Origin: Lentisphaerota bacterium
GTDB taxonomy: Bacteria; Verrucomicrobiota; Kiritimatiellia; RFP12; UBA1067
Length of the DNA stretch: 16,426 bases
Assembly (NCBI GenBank): GCA_015061765.1
Contig: SUVZ01000036.1
Span: 1 to 16,426 of the forward strand
Direction: 5' to 3'
The notes below the pieces were generated by a model. That model searched no databases, had not been told where the DNA came from, and was given only the letters and a program-made list of their open reading frames with translations. This document shows positions 5,894 through 14,736 of the stretch, piece by piece (positions within the stretch are counted from its first letter, which is position 1; each line of letters begins with the position of its first letter). The position numbers and the translations under genes are program-made.

Positions 5894-6733
5894 TCAAAAA
5901 GCCAGATTCATTCCAAAACGGAACATCGTAAAGTCACGGCGGTAGTTCCCATGCACACCGTCGCGCGCATCGGACGAGACGATCCCAAACTGCTGCAGCA
6001 TGGCATGGAATGAAAGATTCTCAGTCGCCGTCCATCTCATTGATATCTGTGCAATGCAGGAGCCGATGCCGGTATGGTATTTACCGGACTCCTTTTTGCC
6101 GAATCGCGATTCAAAAAGCCTGTTGCTTCCCGTCTCAACAAAGAATCCGGGCGTAACCTCAAGGGGACGCGGATTCCCTGCATCCCCGAAATCACACACC
6201 TCGAACGGTTTGGACAGGCCATACTGGAAATACACCCAGCTTGCGTTGATCAGGCCGCGGCGTATCAGCGCCGACGGCACGACGTACGGGTTTTTGAACG
6301 AACCCACATACCAAAGTTCATAGGAGGAATTATCGCTGTCCCCGCGATACGGCTCTATGTTCTGTGGAACCGTAATCCACCAGTTCATGAATTCGGTCGA
6401 CAGCGTGAAGTCCTCGGACAGTTCCAGATCATGATGCCAAAATGCAGCGAAATCCACCTCGTTGAACGCCCGGCGATGGATGTGGGACCGGCGATTGCAA
6501 AGGGACGAATAGTTCCAGTGCATCACGCCAACCCTGCCGAACGGACCGACATCGGCATGCATGCGAACGTCAACCACCGCCACAGGACGATCTTCCGCCA
6601 CCCGCATACGCGAATGATACGCAGACCGAAACTGCAAATCGGCATTGACGCCAAATGGTGCGACATCAACTCCGGCAACCGCAGAAACAGCCGCCACCCC
6701 CACAGCAATTGCCAGCGCTACAGACCTTTTCAT
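5894..6733 (-). CDS. small outer-membrane beta-barrel-like protein, uncharacterised
   Basis: The 279-residue product from ATG 6733 has a clear signal peptide (MKRSVALAIAV, then AVSAVAG, cleavage near 21). The mature part alternates aromatic and polar residues in many short strands (for example YELWYVGSF, ASWVYFQYGL, LSFHAMLQQFGIV) and ends in F (FRFGMNLAF), as outer-membrane barrels do for BAM recognition. A GTG at 6757 would add eight residues ahead of the signal peptide and is less likely. It is convergent with the XylR-like gene (149 bp between them, no convincing terminator) and lies 106 bp downstream of tRNA-His on the same strand. No clear own promoter was found. Family not recognised; it could be a porin or a non-porin barrel. 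Confidence 0.75.
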   Translation of the reverse strand: MKRSVALAIAVGVAAVSAVAGVDVAPFGVNADLQFRSAYHSRMRVAEDRPVAVVDVRMHADVGPFGRVGVMHWNYSSLCNRRSHIHRRAFNEVDFAAFWHHDLELSEDFTLSTEFMNWWITVPQNIEPYRGDSDNSSYELWYVGSFKNPYVVPSALIRRGLINASWVYFQYGLSKPFEVCDFGDAGNPRPLEVTPGFFVETGSNRLFESRFGKKESGKYHTGIGSCIAQISMRWTATENLSFHAMLQQFGIVSSDARDGVHGNYRRDFTMFRFGMNLAF

Positions 6734-6839
6734 CTTTGATCTTTGGTGGATATCCACGCAATGTCCCTGACGTCAAATATTCCAGCCGCTGAAGTACGGT
6801 GTAACGTAGAGTCTGTCGGCGACATAAGCATTTCAAAAC

Positions 6840-6916
6840 TGGGGCAAGAGACGGGGTACGATCCCGCAACCCTCAGAATCACAATCTGATGCTCTACCAA
6901 TTGAGCTACTCTCGCC
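6840..6916 (-). tRNA. tRNA-His: tRNA-His (anticodon GUG)
   Basis: The cloverleaf folds well with an encoded G-1, a 7-bp acceptor stem (one G-U at 3-70), D-stem GCTC/GAGC, anticodon stem TCAGA/TCTGA around loop TTGTGAT, and T-stem GCGGG/CCCGT. The discriminator is C73, pairing with G-1 as expected for tRNA-His, and CCA is encoded. Unusually the T-loop reads ATCGTAC: the near-universal T54 and A58 are replaced by A54 and T58, a swap that could preserve the pair. The anticodon is clear, so identity is firm. Confidence 0.95.
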
Positions 6917-6937
6917 ATGAGGTGTAAAACGGCGCAC

Positions 6938-6966
6938 ATTATATCAAAGAGGCTCGTTAAAGACAA
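6938..6966 (-). promoter_or_regulatory. promoter of tRNA-His
   Basis: In minus-strand sense, TTGTCT (6966-6961), a 17-bp spacer and a perfect TATAAT (6943-6938). Initiation near 6931 would leave about 15 nt of 5' leader for RNase P removal. Confidence 0.75.
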
Positions 6967-7057
6967 TCCCCATTTTTCAGTTTTTTGGTCGCATTTACTT
7001 TGTCTTGTCACCGCATTCATGATTTCGGCGAGAAATCGTAAACGAAGGCGGCGAATA

Positions 7058-7066
7058 TGGTATAAT
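7058..7066 (+). promoter_or_regulatory. gyrA promoter, extended -10
   Basis: TGG followed by TATAAT (7061-7066) forms an extended -10 element. No good -35 at 17-18 bp is seen, as is common with extended -10 promoters. The start of transcription would be near 7073, giving a leader of about 45 nt before gyrA. The gyrA ribosome site is weak (AAGAG, 7 nt before the ATG). Confidence 0.65.
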
Positions 7067-7117
7067 TTGCAGTAATTATTTTTGAGTTTTACGACACATT
7101 AACAAAAGAGTTCCGAA

Positions 7118-9625
7118 ATGGCAGAAGAACAGAACGATCAGGTTGTTCCAGAGGAGGCTCCCGCCGCCGGCATCCTTGAAAACGTCAACATCGAAGACGA
7201 AATGGCCCGTGACTACATCGACTATTCGATGTCCGTCATCGTGGGCCGTGCGCTCCCCGACGTGCGCGACGGCCTGAAGCCCGTACATCGCCGCTGCCTG
7301 TATGCGATGCACATGCTCAACAACACATGGAACTCGAAGCACCTCAAGAGCGCCCGAATCGTCGGCGACGTGATCGGCAAGTACCACCCGCACGGCGACA
7401 CGGCGGTGTACGACACGATCGTGCGCATGGCGCAGGACTTCTCGCTCAGGTGCCCGCTCGTGGACGGCCACGGAAACTTCGGCTCCATCGACGGAGACCG
7501 CGCCGCCGCCATGCGCTACACCGAAGTGCGAATGCAGAAGATCACGGAGGAGATGCTCAACGACCTCGAGAAGGAGACCGTCGACATGGTCCCCAACTAC
7601 GACGAGACGACGAAGGAACCGTCCGTCCTCCCCGCAAAGCTTCCCAACCTGCTCCTTAACGGATCGTCCGGCATCGCCGTGGGCATGGCCACGAACATCC
7701 CGCCGCACAACCTTGGCGAACTCTGCGACGGCATCACGCATTACGTGGACAACCCCGACTGCACGATTGACGACCTCATGCAGTTCGTGAAGGGTCCGGA
7801 CTTTCCGACCGGCGCGCAGATCTGCGGCCACAACGGAATCTCCTCAATGTACAAGCTCGGCCGCGGACAGCTCCGCGTGCGCGGCAAGGCCGACATCGAG
7901 ACGGAGAAGAACGGGCGCGAGCGCATCGTCATCACTGAGATCCCCTACGCGGTGAACAAGCGCGAGATGATCATCCACATGGCGAACCTCGTCAAGGAAA
8001 AGGTCATTGAAGGCATATCCGACATCCGCGACGAATCCAAGGCAGACGTCCGGATCGTCGTCGAACTCAAGCGCGACGCCGTTGGCCAGATCGTGCTGAA
8101 CAACCTCTACAAGCACACGGAGCTCCAGACGACGTTCGGAGCCATCATGCTCGCCATCGACGGGGGCAGGCCCAAGATCCTCAACCTGAAGCAGTTCTTC
8201 AAGTGCTATACAGACCATCGCTTTGACGTCATAACGCGCCGCACGCGCTTCGAGCTCCGCAAGGCCGAGGCACGCAAGCACATCCTGGACGGATTGATCC
8301 TCGCGATCTCCAACCTGGACGAAGTCGTCAGGATAATCCGCGCATCCAAGAACCGCGAAGAGGCGAAGACCGCCCTCGTGGAACGCTTCGGCTTCTCCGA
8401 TGCCCAGGTGAACGCAATCCTCGAGATGCGTCTCTATCAGCTCACCGGGCTCGAGATGGAGAAGCTCCAGAACGAACTCGCCGAGCTCCTGGCGAAGATC
8501 GCCGACCTCAAGGCAATCCTTGCGGACGCAGGACGCGTCTACCAGATCATCAAGGACGACCTCGCGTTCATCAAGGAGAAGTTCGCGGGCAGGAAGGATT
8601 CGGTGCGCCGCACGGAGATCATCGCGGACGAAAATGAAGTGTCCCTCAAGGATCTCATCGCCGACGAACCCTGCGTAATCACCCTTTCCAACCGCGGCTA
8701 CGTCAAGCGCGTACCCCTCACGGAATACAAGGAGCAGAACCGCGGAGGGCGCGGCGTCAAGGGTGCGCAGATCAAGGAGGAGGACTTCCTCCGTCTCGTG
8801 TTCGTCGCAGAGACGCACGACTCGCTCATGTTCTTCACGAACACCGGCCGTCTTTTCCTCAAGGATGCGTATGAAATCCCCGAGGCGCCACGCACAAGCT
8901 TCGGCAAGCCTCTGGTGAACTTCCTCAGCCTCCAGGAGGGCGAGCAGGTTCTCCGGCTCCTGCCGATCCGCAGCTTTGACGGCGATATCGACGTGATGTT
9001 CGCCACGAAGAACGGCACCGTCAAAAAGACCCTTCTTGGCGACTTCAAGAACGTGAACCGCAGCGGCATCCGCGCCATCAACATCGAGGAAGGCGATGCG
9101 CTCGTGGAGGTGCGTCTCGTCAAGCCCGGCGAAGACGTTCTCATGATCACAAAGAACGGCATCGGCACCCGCTTCAACTCGGACGAGATCAGGCGCATGG
9201 GCCGCACCGCGACAGGCGTTCGCGGCATCAAGCTCCGCTCGGACGATCAGGTGTGCTCGCTCGACGTTGTAGACGAGTCGAAGACGCTCCTCATCGCCAC
9301 CGAAAACGGCTACGGCAAGCGCACGGAGTTCAATGCCTACGATCCCAAGCACCGCGGTGGAATGGGCGTCACCGCCATCAAGGGCGCCGACCGCAACGGC
9401 TTCGTGGTGTCCGCCCACGCCGTGGCTGACGATGAGTCCATCATCACCATCACGTCCGACGGTCTCATGGTGCGCCAGCGCGTGAGCGACATCACTGTCG
9501 TCGGCCGCTCCGGGATGGGCGTTCGCCTTGTGCGACTCACCGAAGGCGCGAAGCTCGTGTCCGTATCGGTCGTCGAGGCAGACGAGGAACACTCTGCCGA
9601 GACTCAAGCTGAACCCGACGCGTAA
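7118..9625 (+). CDS. gyrA: DNA gyrase subunit A
   Basis: The 835-residue protein is the breakage-reunion subunit of the A2B2 type II topoisomerase that introduces negative supercoils. The winged-helix/tower region starts with [23 protein letters not shown] (about 26-48). The catalytic tyrosine is Y134 in [11 protein letters not shown]. The quinolone-determining region has GDTAVYD (93-99), with T95 at the position of E. coli S83 and D99 at D87. The C-terminal pinwheel domain carries the GyrA box as NRGGRG (541-546), which argues for GyrA rather than ParC, and the protein ends in an acidic tail. It has about 12 extra N-terminal residues relative to E. coli. gyrB is not in the window. Strong G+C-ending codon bias marks it as a native, highly expressed gene. 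Confidence 0.98.
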   Translation: MAEEQNDQVVPEEAPAAGILENVNIEDEMARDYIDYSMSVIVGRALPDVRDGLKPVHRRCLYAMHMLNNTWNSKHLKSARIVGDVIGKYHPHGDTAVYDTIVRMAQDFSLRCPLVDGHGNFGSIDGDRAAAMRYTEVRMQKITEEMLNDLEKETVDMVPNYDETTKEPSVLPAKLPNLLLNGSSGIAVGMATNIPPHNLGELCDGITHYVDNPDCTIDDLMQFVKGPDFPTGAQICGHNGISSMYKLGRGQLRVRGKADIETEKNGRERIVITEIPYAVNKREMIIHMANLVKEKVIEGISDIRDESKADVRIVVELKRDAVGQIVLNNLYKHTELQTTFGAIMLAIDGGRPKILNLKQFFKCYTDHRFDVITRRTRFELRKAEARKHILDGLILAISNLDEVVRIIRASKNREEAKTALVERFGFSDAQVNAILEMRLYQLTGLEMEKLQNELAELLAKIADLKAILADAGRVYQIIKDDLAFIKEKFAGRKDSVRRTEIIADENEVSLKDLIADEPCVITLSNRGYVKRVPLTEYKEQNRGGRGVKGAQIKEEDFLRLVFVAETHDSLMFFTNTGRLFLKDAYEIPEAPRTSFGKPLVNFLSLQEGEQVLRLLPIRSFDGDIDVMFATKNGTVKKTLLGDFKNVNRSGIRAINIEEGDALVEVRLVKPGEDVLMITKNGIGTRFNSDEIRRMGRTATGVRGIKLRSDDQVCSLDVVDESKTLLIATENGYGKRTEFNAYDPKHRGGMGVTAIKGADRNGFVVSAHAVADDESIITITSDGLMVRQRVSDITVVGRSGMGVRLVRLTEGAKLVSVSVVEADEEHSAETQAEPDA

Positions 9626-9825
9626 TGCGGTCTATCGCCGCACCCGTCCTGTTCCATTCCCGAAGACAAGCGTCTCCACTTCCCGGATGGTGCAAGGTTG
9701 GGGTCGTGCCCGTTCAAATGCAATCCGTTCCAACACCATCAAAGGCGGGATTCCGGAATTTGAGGTGCAGGATCAAATTGCGATTATGCGCCTGACGATA
9801 TGGTGCGTAGCGGACAGCTACAACA
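9626..9825. other. 200-bp intergenic gap between convergent genes
   Basis: Only a small stem is visible right after gyrA: TGCGG (9626-9630) pairing with CCGCA (9638-9642) over a 7-base loop, without a U-tract. No gene, promoter or mobile-element remnant was recognised. Confidence 0.4.
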
Positions 9826-11622
9826 TCACTCTTCGTCCTCTTCGCCGAAGAGTTCCTTGAGGACGGTCTCGTAGCCCTTGGCCTTGAGCGAATCGCCCTT
9901 TGCGCGACAGACGTCCGCCAATGCCCTGTAGGCCTTGGCGCGGGCCTTCATCCCCTGCGCGCCGGCATTGCGCGCGATTGCGTCCGCAAGGGTCTTCTCC
10001 GCGGCGTCAAACTCGCCTTTGCGGAACTCCAGAAGGCCCAAGGCAAGCGCGGCGGCCGCTCCCTCATCGGTTTCGGCCCTCACGGACATCGCCCTGCGGT
10101 ATGCGGCTATCGCCTCATCAGAACGCGACAGACCTTCAAGGGCCTGTCCCTCCCGAGCGGCGGCGACCTGCATGAAAGCGGGATCCCGCGAACGCTTCGC
10201 CAAAGCCTGCGCACCTTTCAGGGCCGCATCCCACTCCGAATGCTCGGAAAGCAGCTTCACCACGGCGGCAAGATGCGCCGCCGTCATGCGGTCCGCCGCA
10301 CCTGTCACCATGAGTTTTGAATAGCGTCTGGCCGCTTCGGCCGCCTTCCCGGAACGCGCCTCGAAATCGGCTATGAGCAGGTTCGCCTCCCGCGTCTGGT
10401 CGAGAGTGAGACCAAGCTTGAGCGCTTCTTCAAGACGCGATGCGCCCTCAACGTCATGTCCAAGGCGCATGGCGGCGACACCCTTCCAGTAGAGAGCCTC
10501 GCTTCTGCGCGGCAGGTCAGGGAAACGTTTCAGCGCCTCTTCAAGCGCAAGCTCACCCGCATTCCAGTTCCCGGCGCGCAGGTCGGCCAGGGCATTCGCG
10601 AACAGCGCCTCTCCGGCGGCGGGATCGTTCGGCCATTTCATCGCAATGCGACGGTATTCGGCGCGGGCTTCGTCGAGCGCGCCGGCCTTCTCGTGCGCCC
10701 AGGCCAGACGCAGCGCGTCCGACGCAGCCCCCGTGGCCGCCGCCGCAAGCTTTGCCGCCTGCACCGCAGCCTGCATGTCGCCCTTCTTCACGGCCGCATC
10801 GAAGCGGGCGCGCTGGACAGGCAATTCCGCAGATGCGCGATAGCGGCCCTTCGGATGCGCTTCAAGATACCTGTCGAGCTCGGCAAGCCCCTGCTCCTTC
10901 CGGTCCAGCGCAATCAGGGAAGAGGCGCGAAGATAGAAAAGGTCGTCCTCCATGCTTTCACCGCATGCGCTCATGCACTCGGTGTAACGTCCGGCGAGGA
11001 ACGCACTCCAGGCATAGGGAATGGTGGCGGCCTTTGCCCTTGCTCCGTCCGGGCTTGACTTCCGCAGCCGTCCGAAGAGTATTGCGGCCTCGTTCCAGCG
11101 CCTGTCGCCGTATGCGAGAGTCGCGGCGGCATAGAGAGCCTCCTCCGCCACAGACTTCTCCGAAGACAGAGACAGGTCGAGGAAGACTCCCGTTGCCTCG
11201 CGGCGTTCAGCCGGTTTGTCGCTCTTCGCAAGGATGAGAGCGCGCTTCAGACGCGAAAAGGACGCGTATCTGCCATCCGGATCAGTCTGCTCGCATTTGA
11301 GGAACAGCGAAGCGTCATTGCGCGCACAGGCAAGCCTGTACATGGCGACGGCACGCATGGATGCCGGGATGTCGCGGAGAATCAGCGAATCATATGCCGC
11401 CAAAGCCTCCTTCTCCCGTCCCAGCATGCGGTCGCACTCTGCGATGCGGAACGACACATCGTCGGACGAGACGGTCCGTTCGCCCTTGAGCGCATTGTAT
11501 TCCGCGGCCGCATCGGCATACATTCCCTTGGCGAACATCTTGTCAGCCATCTGCAGACGGTCGGACGGCGCAAGCGCAAGCGTCGCAGCGAACAGAAGTT
11601 TACATGGCAGGACCGGCATCAT
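9826..11622 (-). CDS. tetratricopeptide-repeat protein, probably exported
   Basis: The 598-residue, alanine-rich protein begins with a short hydrophobic segment (MMPVLPCKLLFAATLALA) that looks like a signal peptide. It then consists of helical repeats with TPR spacing: for example ADKMFAKGMYADAAAEYNAL (about 26-45), a repeat around DRKEQGLAELDRYLEAHP, ALADLRAGNWNAGELALEEAL, and GLLEFRKGEFDAAEKTLADA near the C-terminus. It ends in an acidic EEDEE. TPR solenoids are protein-binding scaffolds; in the periplasm they often serve envelope assembly. No enzymatic motif is seen. It starts 12 bp after the RNA methyltransferase stop with no own Shine-Dalgarno, so it is probably translated from the same message. 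Two adjacent ATG codons (11622, 11619) are possible starts. Confidence 0.85.
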   Translation of the reverse strand: MMPVLPCKLLFAATLALAPSDRLQMADKMFAKGMYADAAAEYNALKGERTVSSDDVSFRIAECDRMLGREKEALAAYDSLILRDIPASMRAVAMYRLACARNDASLFLKCEQTDPDGRYASFSRLKRALILAKSDKPAERREATGVFLDLSLSSEKSVAEEALYAAATLAYGDRRWNEAAILFGRLRKSSPDGARAKAATIPYAWSAFLAGRYTECMSACGESMEDDLFYLRASSLIALDRKEQGLAELDRYLEAHPKGRYRASAELPVQRARFDAAVKKGDMQAAVQAAKLAAAATGAASDALRLAWAHEKAGALDEARAEYRRIAMKWPNDPAAGEALFANALADLRAGNWNAGELALEEALKRFPDLPRRSEALYWKGVAAMRLGHDVEGASRLEEALKLGLTLDQTREANLLIADFEARSGKAAEAARRYSKLMVTGAADRMTAAHLAAVVKLLSEHSEWDAALKGAQALAKRSRDPAFMQVAAAREGQALEGLSRSDEAIAAYRRAMSVRAETDEGAAAALALGLLEFRKGEFDAAEKTLADAIARNAGAQGMKARAKAYRALADVCRAKGDSLKAKGYETVLKELFGEEDEE

Positions 11623-11634
11623 GGTTTGCTAACG

Positions 11635-12864
11635 TTATTTTTCAAGTTCAACAAGGGTCTCGAAACGGGCGGTGCGCGGAAACATGTCGAACAGGCGCAC
11701 GCGCTTTATCCGGTAGGTTTTGACGATGGACTGAAGGTCGCGGGCGAGCGTCGCCGGATCGCAGGACACGTAGAACAGCCGCCTGGCCTTCGAGTTCGCC
11801 AGAAACGGCGGGACATTGCGTTCCATCCCGCCACGCGGCGGATCGACGATCACCGTCGTCCGGTCGCCTATGCGGATCCGCTGAAGACTGCCGCCCACGC
11901 GTTCGCAGAAGAAATTCGCGGCGATTCCGGCGGACTTGGCGTTGGCTTTCGCGGCGACGACGGCCTTCCGGCCGCTTTCAACCCCGACAATGCGGGGCTG
12001 GCAGGGCAAGCCTCTTCCCCTTACGCCGTTCACGCAAGACAGCCCGAACACGCCCACTCCGCTGTACAGGTCTACGACGTCTGGCGAGGACTCGACCCCG
12101 TCCGCATAGGAATCCACCACTGCCTTCACTAGCTTTTCGCCGATCTCAGGGTTCACCTGGTAGAAACCGTCCGCAGACACGTTGAATCTGATTCCGCAGG
12201 TGCGCTCGACAAGCTCCAGCCCCTCCGGAGCCTTGCCGAGCCACCAACGCACGCCGTCGTCAAGCGTCCAGCGAATGGTCACGGCAGAGCGTTCGCGGGC
12301 CTCGCGGCGGATGTTGCGGGAGCCCTGCGTGAGCATCGAAAGCACCCCTGCGCGGATGGACGGAAGCGCCGCGTTTATCTCCTTGCAGGCGAGAGGATCG
12401 TACTCGACGTCTATCACGTCATGCGAAAACTCGCGCCGGTAGCCGATAAGCCATCTGCCGCCGATCTGCTGGATATGGTATGTCACCTTGTTGCGGTAAT
12501 TGGAGCTTTTCCCTGCAACGACCTCGATGTGCGTATAGGACTGCCCTATACGCTCAAGGAAATTGCCGAGCTGTTCCTCCTTGAAGCGCAGTTCGGCGGC
12601 GTAGTTCACGTCGGCATACACCATCCCAGGAACGGCCGGCGATGAGGCTGGACGCGGCTCTTCAGGACGGCGAGTACGGTCCGGAGACGCCTCGACAAGC
12701 TCGACGCAGCGGGCGCGGACGAAACTCTTCTTCTGTTCCGTCAGCTCCGCCCTGACGGTCTCTCCGGCAAATACCCCGGGGACGAAGCACACGCGTCCAT
12801 CCCCGAGACGGCCCAGTCCATCGCCGCCGTAAACGTTTTTCTCTATCTTCAGGGTGACAGTCAT
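11635..12864 (-). CDS. rlmD: RNA uracil-C5 methyltransferase, RlmD/TrmA family, lacking most Fe-S ligands
   Basis: The 409-residue enzyme would transfer a methyl group from S-adenosylmethionine to C5 of a uridine in 23S rRNA or tRNA. An N-terminal TRAM-like beta domain covers about 1-55. The SAM site is DLYSGVGVFG (265-274), then DPPRGG (341-346), the nucleophile C368 in VSCDP, and the terminal FPRTARFETLVELE with E402 as likely base. RlmD enzymes normally carry a CxxxxxCGGC-type cluster motif around 60-90; that stretch is here proline/arginine-rich and Cys-free, although C160 sits where the fourth ligand is expected. So the Fe-S cluster is probably absent and RlmD versus RlmC/TrmA specificity is open. 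It lies 7 bp after the cupin gene and 12 bp before the TPR gene, an evident operon. Confidence 0.88.
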   Translation of the reverse strand: MTVTLKIEKNVYGGDGLGRLGDGRVCFVPGVFAGETVRAELTEQKKSFVRARCVELVEASPDRTRRPEEPRPASSPAVPGMVYADVNYAAELRFKEEQLGNFLERIGQSYTHIEVVAGKSSNYRNKVTYHIQQIGGRWLIGYRREFSHDVIDVEYDPLACKEINAALPSIRAGVLSMLTQGSRNIRREARERSAVTIRWTLDDGVRWWLGKAPEGLELVERTCGIRFNVSADGFYQVNPEIGEKLVKAVVDSYADGVESSPDVVDLYSGVGVFGLSCVNGVRGRGLPCQPRIVGVESGRKAVVAAKANAKSAGIAANFFCERVGGSLQRIRIGDRTTVIVDPPRGGMERNVPPFLANSKARRLFYVSCDPATLARDLQSIVKTYRIKRVRLFDMFPRTARFETLVELEK

Positions 12865-12871
12865 TGGAGCG

Positions 12872-13177
12872 TCAGCTCTTGATGATAAGCGCCATGAACG
12901 TGAGATCCGTGTCGCCGGTGTTCACGAGACCATGCGATGAACCGTCAGGCGTCCATGTTGAATCGCCAGCCTTCACCATGCGGGTCACGCCGTTGTCGTT
13001 GTACTCGCCTTCGCCGGAGAGGATGTAGTACGACTCGCTGTCGCCTACATGCTGGTGATACGGAACCGCGGCCTTCGGCGGCACTACGACCCTGGCATAG
13101 AGACCGAGCTTGTCACCATACTCGGCCGGTCCTAGAATCTTCTCAAGAGTGAAATCCCCCATCTTTACGACTTCCAT
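12872..13177 (-). CDS. small single-domain cupin protein
   Basis: The 101-residue protein is one cupin barrel. Motif 1 is complete (H41, H43, E48, G55 in YHQHVGDSESYYILSGEG) and motif 2 fits G(X)5PXG(X)2H(X)3N exactly (G71, P77, G79, H82, N86). H41, H43, E48 and H82 would bind one divalent metal. Such small cupins may be isomerases, dioxygenases or sugar-binding proteins; the sequence does not decide. No signal peptide, so cytoplasmic. A good ribosome site (AAGGAAAG, about 8 nt before ATG) and a sigma70-like promoter make it the first gene of the unit with the methyltransferase and the TPR protein. Confidence 0.9.
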   Translation of the reverse strand: MEVVKMGDFTLEKILGPAEYGDKLGLYARVVVPPKAAVPYHQHVGDSESYYILSGEGEYNDNGVTRMVKAGDSTWTPDGSSHGLVNTGDTDLTFMALIIKS

Positions 13178-13321
13178 TTCTACTTTCCTTTCTTTCGTTT
13201 TGTTTTCAAGTCAATTCACGGAACACGACTTCTCCGAAACCTTTCGCACAAGTCGATCCTGTGCGCATATTGTCGCAGAACATCGCTTCTTCGCCATTTC
13301 AGCTGTCTGAATTCGCCCGCA

Positions 13322-13350
13322 AGTATACCACAATCGCCCTTTCCCCTCAA
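13322..13350 (-). promoter_or_regulatory. promoter of the cupin-methyltransferase-TPR unit
   Basis: In minus-strand sense, TTGAGG (13350-13345), a 17-bp spacer and TATACT (13327-13322), with a TG-type extension just upstream of the -10. The predicted start near 13315 gives a leader of about 138 nt before the cupin ATG, longer than usual. Confidence 0.7.
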
Positions 13351-13381
13351 TCGCACTATTGAGATTGCCGTCAGGGGAAAG
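13339..13381. promoter_or_regulatory. inverted repeat overlapping the cupin promoter
   Basis: CTTTCCCCT (13339-13347) is perfectly complementary to AGGGGAAAG (13373-13381). Inside it CTCAAT/ATTGAG forms a second perfect 6-bp dyad around a 6-base loop. The left arm covers the -35. No U-tract follows, so this looks more like an operator or a hairpin ending the upstream hydrolase message than a standard intrinsic terminator. Confidence 0.4.
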
Positions 13382-13394
13382 TCAGGGCGTCAGG

Positions 13395-14702
13395 TCAGGA
13401 AACGAATTCGTATGCGCCCGTAACCTTCATCGATTCATCGTCCGCAGTGACATAGACAATCTTGTATGAACCACCCCCGGGGGCGACAGAAAGCACAACG
13501 TGTCCCGCATTGAACGACTCCTTCGCGATATCGTCCAGAAAAGGTCTGCCCTCATCCTCGAAACGGCGGAGCGGAGAGAACACTCCTCCTGCGATGAGTC
13601 TGGGGCCGGGATACGACTTCCGGCTCGACATGCGCTCGAGAGTGTCGGCTGTGAGATGCAGCTGATCCCACATGCATGTGGTCCACACCCGCGGACGCAA
13701 CGCGGACACGAGTTCATCGGGCATGCACTTGTAGCCGTGATGATTCACTTTCGCCACATTGACCGGATCGAGTTCCTTCGCGAATTCCTTCTCGATATTG
13801 CGGATTGTCCCGTCAGGAAGTCTGACATTGTCGGAAAAATCGCCTGCTGTGTAGAAGCGGAAAGCCCCGTACTCAACCATGAGCCCAAGGCACATGCCGT
13901 TCTCGTTCAATCGTTTCGCGTCATGCACTTCGGCATACAGGTCGCGGATTGATCCGTCCCTGCACAGTATCTTGCCGTTCGCCGCAATGTTGGTAATCTT
14001 AAATTGCGGATACGCCGCCGCGTTGCGAAGCATTGCAACCTGGTTCACCGCACCAACATCGAACTTCTTCATCTTCAGGCCATCACGTTCGATAAGATGA
14101 TCGAACACCTTGCGGATATGCGAATAGCACCTCGTGTCGCAGCATTCGTTGGGAATCGGCTCGTTGAAATCCGGCCAACCCCTGTCAAAGCACTTCTTGA
14201 ACTTGAGGGTGTCCGCTGCCAGAAGAAACCCGTTGAGCGAAAGCCTGCCGCCCCTCCATTCCCGAACGCCCATCCCCCAGTCTTCCATGCCGCCGTGGTC
14301 GGAATGGTGATGGGAAAGCATCATGTAGTCCACGTCCTTGCCGTGCGGATTGACGCGCTGAACGTAACGCGCGACCCACTCGCCCGCGTCGCGCTTTCCG
14401 TCAGGAAGCACCCACACGGCCTTCTTTCCCCGGCGGATGGCAGGATGGTCTCCGCAGTCGAGAAGCATCGTCGTCCCATCCGGGAATATCCAGAATAAAC
14501 TTTCACCGACTCCTGTGTAGATGAAGTGTACCTGCAGTTCACCCGTCTTCCACGGAGGAAGCTTCTTGCCCGTCAGCGCATGCCCAGAACCGTCCGGAAC
14601 GCCTTTGCGGACCGTGTTTCCTACGGCCGCACCAGCACTACCCACCGCGCCCGCGAAAGATGCGGTCGCTATAGCCTTGATGAAATCTCTTCTGTTTCCC
14701 AT
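13395..14702 (-). CDS. Tat-exported metallo-beta-lactamase-fold hydrolase
   Basis: From ATG 14702, preceded by AAGGAG at 10 nt, the product has 435 residues. A longer frame to 14837 overlaps the upstream gene and lacks signal features. The N-terminus NRRDFIK followed by an alanine-rich hydrophobic run (to about 27) is a twin-arginine signal, so it is exported folded with metals. GVGESLFWIFPDGTTMLLD (64-82) and the zinc motif HHHSDH (131-136) define the MBL fold, and later AGDFSDN and NHHGY resemble the ComEC-type MBL subgroup. No membrane segments follow, so it is a soluble ComEC-like domain, not a DNA transporter. It lies 34 bp downstream of a glycosidase-like gene on the same strand, implying shared expression and possibly a role on an extracellular substrate. 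Substrate unknown. Confidence 0.88.
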   Translation of the reverse strand: MGNRRDFIKAIATASFAGAVGSAGAAVGNTVRKGVPDGSGHALTGKKLPPWKTGELQVHFIYTGVGESLFWIFPDGTTMLLDCGDHPAIRRGKKAVWVLPDGKRDAGEWVARYVQRVNPHGKDVDYMMLSHHHSDHGGMEDWGMGVREWRGGRLSLNGFLLAADTLKFKKCFDRGWPDFNEPIPNECCDTRCYSHIRKVFDHLIERDGLKMKKFDVGAVNQVAMLRNAAAYPQFKITNIAANGKILCRDGSIRDLYAEVHDAKRLNENGMCLGLMVEYGAFRFYTAGDFSDNVRLPDGTIRNIEKEFAKELDPVNVAKVNHHGYKCMPDELVSALRPRVWTTCMWDQLHLTADTLERMSSRKSYPGPRLIAGGVFSPLRRFEDEGRPFLDDIAKESFNAGHVVLSVAPGGGSYKIVYVTADDESMKVTGAYEFVS

Positions 14703-14736
14703 TTTCCGGCTGCTCCTTAGTCGTTTGTATGAAAGT

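Noticed and set aside
7400..7420. Thr at the quinolone-determining position of GyrA as an acquired resistance mutation
   Set aside because: Thr at this position is natural in several lineages (for example Pseudomonas), so a single sequence cannot show acquisition.
7844..9607. 587-codon open frame antisense to gyrA
   Set aside because: It is a by-product of G+C-rich codon bias in gyrA; the translation is dominated by His, Val, Asp, Glu and Leu with no domain pattern.
10440..11237. 265-codon plus-strand ORF opposite the TPR gene
   Set aside because: Arg/Pro/Ser-rich low-complexity translation typical of the antisense of alanine-rich TPR coding sequence.
13339..13381. Intrinsic terminator after the MBL-fold gene
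   Set aside because: The hairpin has long arms but an asymmetric internal bulge and no following U-tract on either strand, so it was listed only as a possible regulatory dyad.
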